Both the position numbers and the translations under genes were made by a program. Positions 1 through 10,235 of a DNA stretch of 64,000 nucleotides are shown here, piece by piece; the first letter of the stretch is position 1, and every line of letters begins with the position of its first letter. Origin of the DNA: Corythucha ciliata (lineage: Eukaryota > Arthropoda > Insecta > Hemiptera > Tingidae); the NCBI GenBank assembly GCA_038030265.1, contig CM075937.1, positions 44,992,198 to 45,056,197 on the forward strand, given 5' to 3'. Below the pieces are notes generated by a model, which made no database searches, was not told the origin of the DNA, and saw only the letters and a list, made by a program, of their open reading frames with translations.

Positions 1-3000
1 ACTTCCGCACAGATGGGTGGTAGTGGCGAGAGAAAATGAAAGTTATTTAGGAGAGCTCTGGAGATGAGATCTGGTATATCTATTCAACCGAAAGGAAAAC
101 CAATAACAAAGTTGATGAGACCGCGCCGTCTGACGTGCCGGGGGGGGGGGGTGCAAGAAGGAAGCGGATGGATTTAATAGGAAAAAGTAGGCGTTTTCGC
201 GAGGCAGGTTTTTAACTTTTTCTCTCTCTTCAGAGATCCATTTTTCTGCGAAAGGAGTAAAGAATAAGTTTTGAGTCGAACTCCCGCTCCCGTACCCCTC
301 ACACACACACACACTAAGGAAAACTTGTTCAGTTCAGTCTTTTATCATCAAAAGAGCGGCAATTTATACGTAAGCCTACTTTTTCCTACCCTTTTTCAAC
401 GGAAAACCGCATGAAAGTTAGGGGGAGGGTAGCATCGGTGTTATGGACTTGATAGTAAGAATTTTTGAGGGGGATGCGTGGAGGGGAGATAGGAAGTAGA
501 GTAGCCTCTGTTTCTTCCATATGTATTATGTATTTGGGCGTTAAAATTTAATCTGTAACCCCGGATGAGAGTGGGGCGGGGGTTGAGGTGGGGCTAGGGG
601 TGAATTTCCCTGCTTTACGTGAGCTGACTTGTCGAAATACGTATACGCAAGCTGGTGGAGAGAAAATTGTAAGAGGGTGAGGACACATAGTACGGGCCTA
701 CCGGGGGTGGGGGGGGGGCGATGTTAAAAATTGGATGGTGGGCAGGAAGATGGTTACATTTTTTTTTTTGCGTGTGCGTGCTTATAAAGTAAATTGAGTA
801 AAACAAATGGAGCTTTTTGGGTTCTCTCCCACCACACCCCCTCAAACCACAAGGTTTTCCACGAAGAGAAAATCCTGTTCCCTGGACGCCACTGAATAAA
901 GAAGAAACCCTCCACCGACCTCGCCATATTCCAACCCCCTCCGCCCCTCCATCCATCCATTCATTCCTTTAGGCTTCGCATATTAACCAACCAGACATGT
1001 TTATGTTCTTCCTATCGAAGAAATAATAAATGTTTATCTTTCCAACAACTCCACCCCACCACACCCTCTCATCTTCAAACAACGAATTTCACAATCACAC
1101 TCAAAAGTAGCTTAAGAACAATACCGACGCGAGCCCAATTATAGCCACTTTTTGGCAATCCGGAACTTTCTTTCAACGCTCGACTGCATGGGGGCAAGTG
1201 CGACAGATGGAAAGAGCTTTTCAAGGGTTGTGAATCAATAAAAGTGTATGTATAGGGATGAAGAAGAACGAAAACAACTCGAATAGAGTTTTTAAATTGA
1301 CCCTCTTTGGGTGTTATAGAAGGGCACAAGAAAGTGAATTTGTTTTCTTCCTTTCTCCACGGAAGTTCACGTTGAGGATTATGTGATGAGGGGGTGGAGG
1401 AGGGGGTTCCAGAGATATTTTTGAACCGACCAGCGATGTGAAATAAATATTAAAGTAATATCCGCCTGTTTAAAACAGGAGAAAGAAAGTTATGTCGATC
1501 GTTGTGCTTATGAAGGGAAAGGATATAAGGGTCTCGGCGAAAAATATTGTTTTTCCATTTTCACAATTTCATTATTTTCCAAAATGACGTCAAATATTTT
1601 GATAAAGGAAGTAAAAACCACACGTCCCTCAGTTCAATCCTATTTATCGCATATAAAGGTGTTGCTGGGGGGAGGGGGGATGGCGACACGACAAGCCCTT
1701 ACGACTTGGAAAAAAGGGTCACTTGAGAAATAATCCCCGGCTCCACACCCCACCAAGACCGCCCCACGAACAAGGGTCTGAAGGCGTGGTTCTATAGGGC
1801 GAGAGGGTTGTGCTGTGGGGCCTGGGTGGGGGTGAAGGGATGGTAAAGAAAATAAGAGACGTAGAACCCTTATCACAGTGTCAGTTCTTCCGTACCAATT
1901 TTTTTTTTTTTTTTTTTTTTTCCTCCCCTTGACTCCCACCTTTTTCCTCTCTCTTGAACTTCTAAAGCTGTCAGGAACCTCCTTATACTTATTTTCAAAT
2001 AGAAACGAAAAAGAAAAAAAAAAGGATAACGTCGCCACCAATCTACCCCCTCATCAACCCTTCTCTCGTGTTTTCCTCTTTGAGGTGTAAAAGTCAAAGA
2101 AATTGTATGAATGAGTCAGGGGACTTGAAAAAAGAGGAAGAGGTAAACGAAGAAGTCCTGGAGTATGAACGAGAAAACGAAGATTAAGAGAAGAAAGACC
2201 AAACTTTTTTTCCTTAATTTTGTTCAACCCCTCGACGCCACCCACCCCCACCCATAACAGCAATGCGAGACCCCCTCCCCTTTGACCTTTCCCTTCCGTT
2301 TTAAAAATATGAGAGACCTGTGAGCGAAAATAATTCAAGAGCCCTTCCATTTCATTTGCCTTCCAACAACTGGATCTTTTCTCGTTCTTTTCAACATACT
2401 CCATCACCATTATTATTAGTTTCTTCTCGCCCTTTTGGCACAGAATTAATTATTTTTTCTGAAAGGTGTCTGCTGTAGTGGGGATGGGGTAATGTTATTC
2501 GTGAAATGAGAGTGGAAAAAACAGAGATAGAACAATGGTCGTCAAATAATTAATGTTATTCGACAGCGTGGTTGGAGGATTTTCATCGAATTTCACGAGT
2601 TTGGCTCCTTCAAAAACGAAATTCAGGCCGGTTGGCCATCCAAGAGAGCGAGAGGGTGAGAGAGAGAGAGATATTAGGCTTCCAGGGTACAACTGTTACA
2701 AACAATGACCCTAGGGCTAACATAATGAAACCGAACAATAATGAACACTAATAATAAAAATAATAAAACAATAGTAAAATAAAATGAATGAAAAGATAAA
2801 AATTATCATATTAAAATACTGTCAACATTAAATTGTTATGTTCAATTACTAAAATAAATCAATTCTTTATCAATAAATTTAAAATGGTCGAGCAAAATGC
2901 AATGACTAGATATAGCTAATGGGGAGCGGAATGAGGGAAAAGAAAAAGGAAAGAAGGATATATGGCACAGCCTTTATTCCTCTCTTAACGTAAAACAAAA

Positions 3001-3009
3001 CTAGTAATA
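1..3009. other. Intergenic DNA, homopolymer-rich, no gene seen
   Basis: No coding region is supported here. The stretch is broken by homopolymers and microsatellites: G12 at 140-151, a CA run near 300, a long T run at about 1899-1921, GA repeats near 2650-2670, and an AT-rich block at about 2700-2900. Open frames are short and their translations are dominated by Lys, Phe, Pro or Gly runs, as expected from homopolymers read by chance. I see no RNA gene or transposon end. Confidence 0.7.
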
Positions 3010-3305
3010 GGGAGTTATTGCATAACCGTCTGACGGTTAACGTTAACGGTTATGTGACGTCATGATAAGCGTAAAATTCAAATTTTGAGTTTAAGCGTTA
3101 ATCACAAACGTTTTAAGACCATTTGAGGAGGTGTTCCATTAATTTATTTGAAGCAATTAAGTGCACCTATGCCCTACCATGTGCTCATATTTTAGCGCAA
3201 CTATTATTTGCAATAACTCTTTTTCCACCGACACAAACGGCTACGCTTATGGTGACGTCACATAACCGTAAACGTCAAGCGTTTGACGGCTATGCAATAA
3301 CTCCC
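3010..3305. mobile_element. MITE with ~63-bp terminal inverted repeats, TA-flanked
   Basis: About 296 bp bounded by TA on both sides (3008-3009 and 3306-3307). The ends are imperfect inverted repeats of about 63 bp, starting GGGAGTTATTGCATA on the left and mirrored on the right. The interior has no transposase. TA flanks and non-coding content fit a Tc1/mariner-type MITE, but TA is short enough that other superfamilies cannot be excluded. Both repeats contain a perfect TGACGTCA palindrome (3055-3062 and 3253-3260). Confidence 0.75.
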
Positions 3306-3342
3306 TAATATCTCTCCCGAAATTCATTGAAGCATCTGCCTC

Positions 3343-3453
3343 CTTATTCTGTAACTCTAATCGCGTGCGTTAGTAAAATAAACAAGGCGAATAACTGAAA
3401 GCAATCAGCTGAGAAATTTTGCTTAACGCACGCGTTATGAGTTACAGAATAGG
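3343..3453. repeat. Short foldback, ~30-bp inverted arms
   Basis: Arms at 3343-3372 and 3424-3453 are near-perfect reverse complements (core ATTCTGTAACTC on the left, GAGTTACAGAAT on the right), separated by about 50 bp. It could be a minimal MITE or one end of a larger foldback element. No clear target duplication was found. Confidence 0.6.
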
Positions 3454-3495
3454 GGGTCTGGTTCTCTTAAAGGTCTCCCCACACATTTCCGTGTT

Positions 3496-3775
3496 CTCAC
3501 CGCGCCGAGTCCGCACCGACACACGTCCGTGTGTCGGTGAAATGAAAACAACTGAATTAACATGTAATTGGCTTCACATGTCCGTGCCCATTCCACCGAG
3601 TCGTTTCCGCACCGAGTCCGCGCCATGTCCGTGATCTCACCGCGCCGAGTCCGCACCGACACTCGGCCGTGTGTCGGTGAAATGAAAACAACTGAATTAA
3701 CATGTTATAGCCTACACATGTCCGAGCTCATTCTCCGAGTCGTTTCCGCGCCGTATCCGTACCGTGCCAGTCACA
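3496..3775. repeat. Two-copy 140-bp tandem duplication with internal hairpin
   Basis: Units at 3496-3635 and 3636-3775 align at a period of exactly 140 bp. Each begins CTCACCGCGCCGAGTCCGCA and contains a hairpin with CACCGACAC mirrored by GTGTCGGTG, followed by GAAATGAAAACAACTG. It is not coding in any convincing frame. The unit looks like part of a DNA-transposon end duplicated in tandem. A T run of about 20 follows near 3798-3819. Confidence 0.65.
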
Positions 3776-4010
3776 CCATTTCTTCATTTTACCCCCATTT
3801 TTTTTTTTTTTTTTTTTTTATTCTTTCTTTTCCCAGTACCGTAGAGAAAAGTGCATTCGTCATCGAAGGAGAACACAGGCCACTGTTGTTATGAACTTCC
3901 CCTCCAACACCAATAATGGTGTTGTTAACGAAACTATTTTTTCATATTCAATTTTAATGTTCTATGAGAACTTGAGACGTTTGACTGTTTAATATACAGA
4001 GTGCGGCAGA

Positions 4011-4137
4011 CAAAGGTGGCAAACTACTTCGAAAACGTACTTAAAATACAAAATACTTCTAAAAACGTATTCAAAATACACAATACAAAATACCTTTATA
4101 AGAGAATTTGAAATACAAACACAAAATACGTATTCAA
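4011..4137. repeat. hAT-like terminus with AAATAC repeats (left)
   Basis: The block starts CAAAGGTGGCAAACTACTT and continues into degenerate AAATACAAAATAC repeats. A mirrored block with TTTTTGCCACCGCC lies at the far side of the adjacent non-LTR element (about 8401-8620). GGTGGCAAA-type ends rich in AAATAC resemble non-autonomous hAT elements. No 8-bp target duplication was recognised, so the assignment is tentative. Confidence 0.4.
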
Positions 4138-4153
4138 AATACATTTTTCTCAA

Positions 4154-7100
4154 TTTTTTTTTTTTTTTCCTACGCCTGTCAGGTCATTGGCTGTTCCGCC
4201 ATCCGACCTCTTGCAGCCCAATATAACTTTGAGATCTTCGACCAGTTGGTGTCGTCAGATTGGAACTGTGTCCTAATGTCCTCGAGTTGAGGACAGTCAA
4301 ACAGGTGGTCCGTGTTCATCTCAGTCGTCGAATGGCATAGGGAGCAACCCGGGTTGTCCTTCACCCGTATCTTGCAGAGATGGGCATTCAAGTGATCGTG
4401 GCCAGTGGTATGGCGGAAGCCCGCCACAGACTCTTTTCTGGGTAACTGCGCTGGCACACGATTTGTGGGTTGGAGCAAAGCGGCCCATCTTCTACCCTCT
4501 GCAGCTCTTTGGTGGGCCTCCTTCACCTTCACCTCGATGCTCTCCCTGATACATCTCTTCGCAGTTTGGTATCCGATTGAAGATTCAGGCATATCCATCT
4601 GGGATCCTTCCTTGGCCAGGGAGTCAGCCCGTTCATTTCCCAAGATGCCACAGTGGGAAGGAATCCATTGCAAAGCAATGTCGAGTCCACTTCCCAGCAG
4701 TTCTTCAATGTATTTCCGGGCCTTGACTACATCGAGGGAGTCGGAAGGTGAGTTTGAGCTGAGGGCCATGATAGCTGCCTGTGAGTCAATGAGTATGACT
4801 GCTCGTGGTCGACCCAAATTCCTTATTAATTCAAGGGCCAGAACCGCTGCTCTTATCTCACCATCAAAACTTCCAGCAAGGCGTCCAACAGGAGCAGAAA
4901 TCGTCCCAGCCTCAGAGAAGACACCAGCGCCGCCATTCCTGGTTGCACCCTCAGCCGAGCCATCGGTGTAGACCCTGAGCCAATCAGGTTCCGGAAATCG
5001 AATCTCCAGTGTTTCAAGAGCTGCTGCTCTCAGCTCACAGGGAGGGGTGGTTGTTTTGGAGGCTGTTGTGAGCAGTGAGGTGTAACCAGTGGCCATTCTT
5101 CGAGGGATCGCTTCGGCCAGAGAAGGGAATGGTTCAGGGTTTCCAAGGGTCAGGTTGTAAGTCTCCCTGAGGTCCTGTATCTTTGAAAGGAACGTGCCCT
5201 GAGTTGTTAGACGGGCAGTTGCTGGCGTGTATGTGGACCAGTACTCAACTCCATTCCTTTGAAGCTTCTCCGACAGGGCAAGCGCTGCGGCATCCCTCCT
5301 GAACTTCTGGGGCTCTACAGCAGTTTGCAGCTCGAGTGCCACGATAGGTGTTGATTTGGCAGCTCCAATCACAACTCTTAGGGCATTATTTTGGGCAACC
5401 TCGAGTTTGCGAACCGCTGAATCCGACGAGGTCACCAGCAGCTCGTTACCATATTCCATTGCTGGTCGCACATAGCTCTTGTACGCTAAAGTGAGGACAT
5501 CCTGCGTAGCACCCCAAGTTGAGCTGGCCAGTCGCTTCAGAAGTCCCGACCTCCTTGAGCCCTTTTCAGCCATACTGTCCACTTGGGCAGACCATGAAAG
5601 TCTTGAGTCGAGTTTAATCCCAAGATATGTTGCACAGGTTGTCTGACTCAGTGGCCTATTGTCAAGTTCCAGGGACACCGAGTGACGCCTAGTCGAGAGG
5701 GTAAACAGCTGGAACTCTGTTTTGAGGGTGTTCACTTCCATCTCATTCATGGATGCCCATTCCGCCAGCCTTTCAAGAGCTGTGTTCATGACAGTCTCTA
5801 GGGCTGGTATGCTGCTTGATGTTGCCCAGATAACCAGATCGTCGGCGTATAAAAGTGCATTTATGCCACAAGTCCTAGTGAGGGTGGTGATTATGTCATT
5901 TATCATGATGCTGAAGAGGATTGGGCTCAGAACTGCTCCCTGTGGAACTCCATGCCGTGTGGCGCGGAAAGACGATCTCTCATCATGGTATCTGACTCTT
6001 ATGAATCGCTGGGCAAGAAAGGAACGGAGGGATGTGAACAAGCGTCCATCCACTCCAAGGCCACGCAGCTTCTGGACCAGCAATCTTCTGTACACCCGAT
6101 CGAACGCAGTCTTGAAGTCGACGAAGACAGCAAGAGTACTCTGCTTATGATGGAAGCCATCCTTTATTTCTTGCGTCAGACGGACTACTTGTTCCATGGG
6201 GTGCCTCCTAAAACCTGCCTGCTCAGGTGCCAGAAGACTGTTCTTTTCGAGGAAGTGTTCGAGCTTACCAAGCAGCAGTCTTTCAAACAGCTTCGAAAAA
6301 ATGCTTGTAAGAGCAATGGGACGATAACTGCTGGGGTTTTCAGCTGGCTTCCCTTTCTTGAGAATGGGCACTATCTCTGCCTTCCTCCATTCATCTGGGA
6401 ACTGCTGATGCCAGACCAGATTAAGGAATCTCAAGATGGTCCTTCTGGCAACCTGTCCCAGGTTTATAAGGAATTCTGGCAGCACCTCATCCGGACCGGC
6501 ACTCTTTCCTTTCTCGGTGTTTCGATGGGCTGCATCAAGTTCACCCTCAGAGAAGTCTGTGTTCAGGATTTCATGGTCTCCCTCCCTCTGACAGGTGTGT
6601 ATCTTTGGGGCACGTTTTTCACACTTATTCCTCGGTCGGAAGTTACTTACAGCAGCATAGTGCTTGCAGAAAAGGCTGGCAATATTGCGGTCATCAGTCA
6701 CTTGGGTTGTCCCCTTGTTGATGGGATTTTTTTGCGGGAGATTGTCATTGTTAATTTGGGAAATGAAGTGGTGCGCTTTAACTCCATCCCTGCGGAAGTC
6801 GAGTGCCTTCAGGAAGTTTCTGTAAGTCGTCCGTTTTGCCTCAATAATCTCTTTCTTGAAGAGAGCAACTTTATGCTTCAGGCTTATGAGATCATCACGA
6901 CTTTTAGATAGTTTGTAAGTTTCTGCAGCCCTGTCTCTATCTAGCATTAGTTCTTGCAGGCGAGGGCTCCAAAATGGCTTGTATTTCTTGACCTGTCCTC
7001 TTGGGATAGCCCGTAGAGCAGCTTTCTTTATGGCATTGGTGATCTTTTGCAGGGATTCTCCCACTTTTTCAGACACTAGGCTGTAGGTGACCAGTGCGTC

Positions 7101-8039
7101 TGCCTCGACTGCAAAAGTTTTCCAGTCTGCTTTCTTCAAGTTCCACCGAGCTCTTCGTTTGCCAAGCTGAGGGACTGCTTGCTGTTTGTCAAGTACAGTC
7201 AGGATACAGTGACCGAAACCCCCTGGAGGTGGCGTTAGGGACAAGGACAGGCTTGGCGTGATTGAAGAGTGTGAGAGAACGGCGTCAGGAGATGATGTTG
7301 ATCCCGTAAATGCAAGGAAAGTTGGCTTTCTGTCTCTGTTGAACACATAATCAGCTAGGTTTGTGTCTATAAATTCCTCAATCGTCCTTCCTACAGCATC
7401 AGTTCGCGAGTAATTCCACCGAGAAGATGGAGCGTTCAAATCCCCGCATAGTATGCTATGGCGATCCCATAAATTCTCCAGCCAGGTCAGGGATGGGAAA
7501 GTTCCTAGGCGGATTGTACACAATGAACAGCCGGCAGTGAAAATTTCCTCTCCAGACCTTTAGTTCAACCGCCTCCAGTGTATCCTGCGCCTGCATTTCC
7601 TTCCTGATGAAGAACTGCACGGTCAGAGATGTCTTCGCAGCCACAATGATCCCCGACGCGCACTGTCTGCTCCTTCGGAGGACATACGTCTGATATCCAC
7701 GTAGTCGGAAATCGGTGATGTTGTCGGTGGCAGCGCCAGCTTCTACTATTCCATAGACGTCTATGTCTCTGCTTATGATTTTGTGTTGCAGCTCATCGAA
7801 TTTTTCGGTTGTGAGGCCTCCTGCATTCCAGAATAGGGTTTTAAAAGACAAGTCCGGTGTGGTTTGGCCTTGAGAAAGGCCGTTGAAATCTTGGCGTTGT
7901 TGGTTCATGCTGACGTGGTGATCGAGAGTGTGATGATCACTTGGCTTGATCGCGATACGTTGGGCTGACGTGCGGCGATTGTTGCATACGTTCAGTATCC
8001 TCGGTGGTACACAGAGGACGTCCAGGGGCACGACGTAAT
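4154..8039 (-). mobile_element. 5'-truncated non-LTR retrotransposon with RNase H (I/Jockey-group)
   Basis: A minus-strand element. Its poly(A) tail is the T run at 4154-4168, only about 10 nt beyond the stop codon, so the 3' UTR is almost absent. Near-identical flanks AATACATTTTTC (4138-4149) and AATACATTTTC (8040-8050) look like a target-site duplication of about 11 bp with one T-length difference. The copy holds an endonuclease, reverse transcriptase, RNase H and C-terminal Cys/His motif, but no ORF1. That suggests truncation close to the ORF2 start. One frameshift near 7490-7520 separates the endonuclease halves. Confidence 0.85.
4179..7523 (-). pseudogene. Non-LTR ORF2, main part: EN C-terminus, RT, RNase H, zinc motif
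   Basis: A 1114-residue open frame. The endonuclease motif GDLNAPSS lies near residues 28-35. RT blocks follow: FVDFKTAFDRV (domain A), GVPQGAVLSPILF (B) and the catalytic YADD near residue 558. An RNase H domain from about 848 to 985 shows VYTDGSAEG, DSQAAIMA and WIPSHCGILGNERAD. A C-terminal CSLCHST...DHLFDC motif sits near residue 1058. RT makes cDNA at the nicked target, and RNase H is typical of I/LOA/Ingi and some Jockey-group elements. All catalytic motifs look intact, but the N-terminal endonuclease is in another frame, so this copy is not a complete ORF2. Clade assignment is by motif layout only. Confidence 0.88.
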
Positions 8040-8046
8040 AATACAT
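7490..8046 (-). pseudogene. Non-LTR ORF2, N-terminal endonuclease part (frameshifted)
   Basis: This frame encodes the start of an apurinic-type endonuclease: FWNAGGL, then DVYGIVEAG with a conserved acidic residue, and IIVAAKTSL and FIVYNPP blocks typical of EEP-fold retrotransposon endonucleases. It runs into the downstream frame near 7490-7520, where one frameshift breaks continuity. The frame enters the proposed target duplication at its upstream end, so the first residues are probably target-derived and the true start codon is lost. The domain would nick the genomic target. Confidence 0.8.
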
Positions 8047-8050
8047 TTTC

Positions 8051-8400
8051 GAATCATTAGCAAAGTTGGAATCACATAGTCAGTTTAGAGGTAGATAGTT
8101 TGAAAATCATGGCTTTGTGTCTGTTGCTGTTGACATTTCACACTAGGGGGAGACAATATTTGGAGGAGTTGATGTGGGTGAAAGGGTGTAAAAATGTGGG
8201 CACGTTGGACGAATGGATAATGTCTGATCCCATACATTCTGCAGGGCTTGGCAAATAACATGTACATACTTCGATGAACTCATCAAAGATATTCCCTCTC
8301 CCACCCTTTCCACGCCATCTTTTTATTAACTCAAAAGAGGGAGAGAGAGAGAGAAAAAAAAATAGAAAGAGAAAAACTCGTCCCTCAAAATAGCGCCAAT
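8051..8400. other. Intergenic, no gene seen
   Basis: About 350 bp between the non-LTR target duplication and the hAT-like right block. It holds a GA-rich microsatellite near 8340-8372. I see no coding or RNA feature. Confidence 0.6.
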
Positions 8401-8620
8401 AAGTATAATTGTATTTTCATTTGGTTTTAAAATGCAAAATTCTTTCAATAATTACTTTAAATACGAAATGCTTGTCGAAAATTATTTACAATACAAGTAC
8501 AAAACACTTGTTGAAAGTATTTACAATAGAAATAAGTTCAAAGTTTGTATTTTAAAATACTCAAGTATTTTAAGTACATTTATAAACACAAGTATTTCCG
8601 TCCGTTTTTGCCACCGCCGG
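8401..8620. repeat. hAT-like terminus with AAATAC/GTATTT repeats (right)
   Basis: AT-rich block of degenerate ATTTAAATAC and GTATTT motifs ending TTTTTGCCACCGCC. Its reverse complement starts GGCGGTGGCAAAAAC, matching the GGTGGCAAA of the left block near 4011. The pair may be the two ends of one non-autonomous hAT element into which the non-LTR element inserted. Intervening sequence at 8051-8400 and the lack of a target duplication leave this open. Confidence 0.4.
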
Positions 8621-8639
8621 GGCTAGTTTCCCGATGACT

Positions 8640-9213
8640 TGGCATTGTTTTGCCTTGGGACCAACTGCAGGGCTGGGCACATTTCCGAGCATTCACCGCG
8701 AATTTTAGATGGTAGAAACAGAGGATTGACGTTCGGGATTTACTCCGTTGCCTAGGGCGTTTATTATGCCTGTTTCGTGAATTGGATCGGCCGCGTCTTT
8801 CGAAGGAGGTGCGGAGTTTTAGTAGCTCGGCGATGACCAGTTCCAGTGCGCTGGCGACAGCGGCGACTGAAGAATTCCCTGTTGAATACGTACTGTCCAT
8901 TTCCATGATTCGGTCGGCTGTTTGTGCGAGCTTGTCGAACGGTTGCTCGAGCACCGCGAGTACATTTTTGACTCGAGCGGGTAGTGCTTTCAACCATACC
9001 GTCTTCATGTCATCGTCCAAGAGTGCTCCGTTCGAAACACTCTGCATTTGCAGGAGTAGTTGCGATGGCGTCGCCGAGTTGTATTTCTTTCAGTAAGCGA
9101 AGTACTCTTCTCTCTTGGCTCTCACTGAACGCTTTGGTGAGTCGGTCCTTGAGTGTGGTACAGGGAGTAATTCCAGGAGCCTTGGCAAGATTCGCTATTT
9201 TTGGGGTCCGCAA
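8640..9213 (-). pseudogene. Ty3/Gypsy gag fragment
   Basis: Two minus-strand frames, 9213-9060 and 9047-8640, together encode a decayed gag. Blocks LKDRLTKAFSESQERRVLRL, then LPARVKNVLAVL and LAQTADRIMEMD, are the capsid-like signature of a common arthropod Gypsy lineage. They are followed by an Arg/Ser-rich stretch and CFYHLKFAVNARKCAQPCSW, the CYH...C..PC motif at the end of that gag family. A frameshift lies near 9050. No protease, RT or LTR adjoins it, and the left side is cut by the hAT-like block. Gag would form the retrotransposon particle; this fragment cannot. Confidence 0.75.
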
Positions 9214-9383
9214 ATACTGGAGGAAAAAAAATGGAGGCGCCTCGATTTTTCCCTCTGACCACCACCGCCATCCGCGAAAAGCCCCGCGAAAAAAGCACGC
9301 TTACCGTCCCGAATCAACTGGACCACCTCGTTCCTCACTCCGATGGTGCGCGGGGGGGGGGGGGTACCGATCCCTCACATCAG

Positions 9384-10235
9384 TCAAATCATTTCGACGA
9401 AGGACGAAGTGATCTTCACAAGTCTCTCGCGAACCTTAATTTTCTCTCGTATAGCTGCCGTAATCCAAGGAGAGGCCGACTTACTCCCACCTGCTCTCTT
9501 AAAAGGGACGTACAAATCCATGAGCGAGCGCTGTTTTCGGGTGAACAAGTCAACGTTATTGTCCAATATCTCCAGGGAAATCAAATTCGCCGAATCATCC
9601 CGATCAAGCGCCTCGTGAGAATCGCTCCCCAGTTCGCCCGAGACCAATTTCTGACAAAACCGCAACTTCCACCGGAGGCGCCTCGGCTATCGGACAGGAA
9701 AAAAAAAAACAGGAAAACGGAACGGAAAAATGTAGAAGATCATGGCCAGAGATAGCCGGCAAACGAACCTGACCAAAACCGCCACCTTCGAGAACGAGTG
9801 TCCGGAACACTCAAACAAAATCTTGAAGTGACTCTCCATTATAAAAACTGTATGTCGGGTTAAAAGGGAGACCACTCATGTTAACCATGCTAAGCAGTCG
9901 CGTGATAGAAACGACGTCAAGGGAATGTGACATAAAGTTCACATTGGCGTCTCCAAGGAGAAAAACATTCCGAAAACGAGGCAGCACCACTGAAAACAGC
10001 GCCGCCTAAAGACCATCAGAAAAAAGCGCCATGAGGTGGGCGATACAGCCCACTGAATGAATGAATGAAGATGTAATTGATACCCAAAGAAGCATGTGGT
10101 GAAAAACTGGGAATGCCCACAAAGTGCATCGGCTCGCGCCGAACTTAAAAACAAAAACAAAACCATCCAACCAAACGTGCTCTAAGCAAAAACGTGATCC
10201 CGACTCTGCATATCGAGGAAATGCCTGAACAGGCG
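9384..10235 (-). pseudogene. CR1-like non-LTR endonuclease remnant (copy B)
   Basis: Read from high to low coordinates this segment gives YRPPHGAFFSDG (endonuclease), then LLGDANVNFM (the GDxN endonuclease motif near 9925-9955), and finally the endonuclease-RT linker LFTRKQRSLMDLYVPFKR with SPWITAAIREKIK at 9384-9665. Several frameshifts and stops interrupt it. It ends near the G13 run at 9350. The order is colinear with a non-LTR ORF2 5' half. It sits immediately downstream of the 3' end of copy A, so the two remnants are head to tail. Confidence 0.7.

Noticed and set aside
3419..3894. Arg/Ser-rich ORFs with repeated RVRTDTRPCVGEMKTTEL
   Set aside because: The protein repeat is just the 140-bp DNA duplication read in frame; the hairpin explains its conservation.
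9604..9875. Phe/Val-rich ORFs on the minus strand as membrane proteins
   Set aside because: They are out-of-frame readings of the CR1-like endonuclease remnant.
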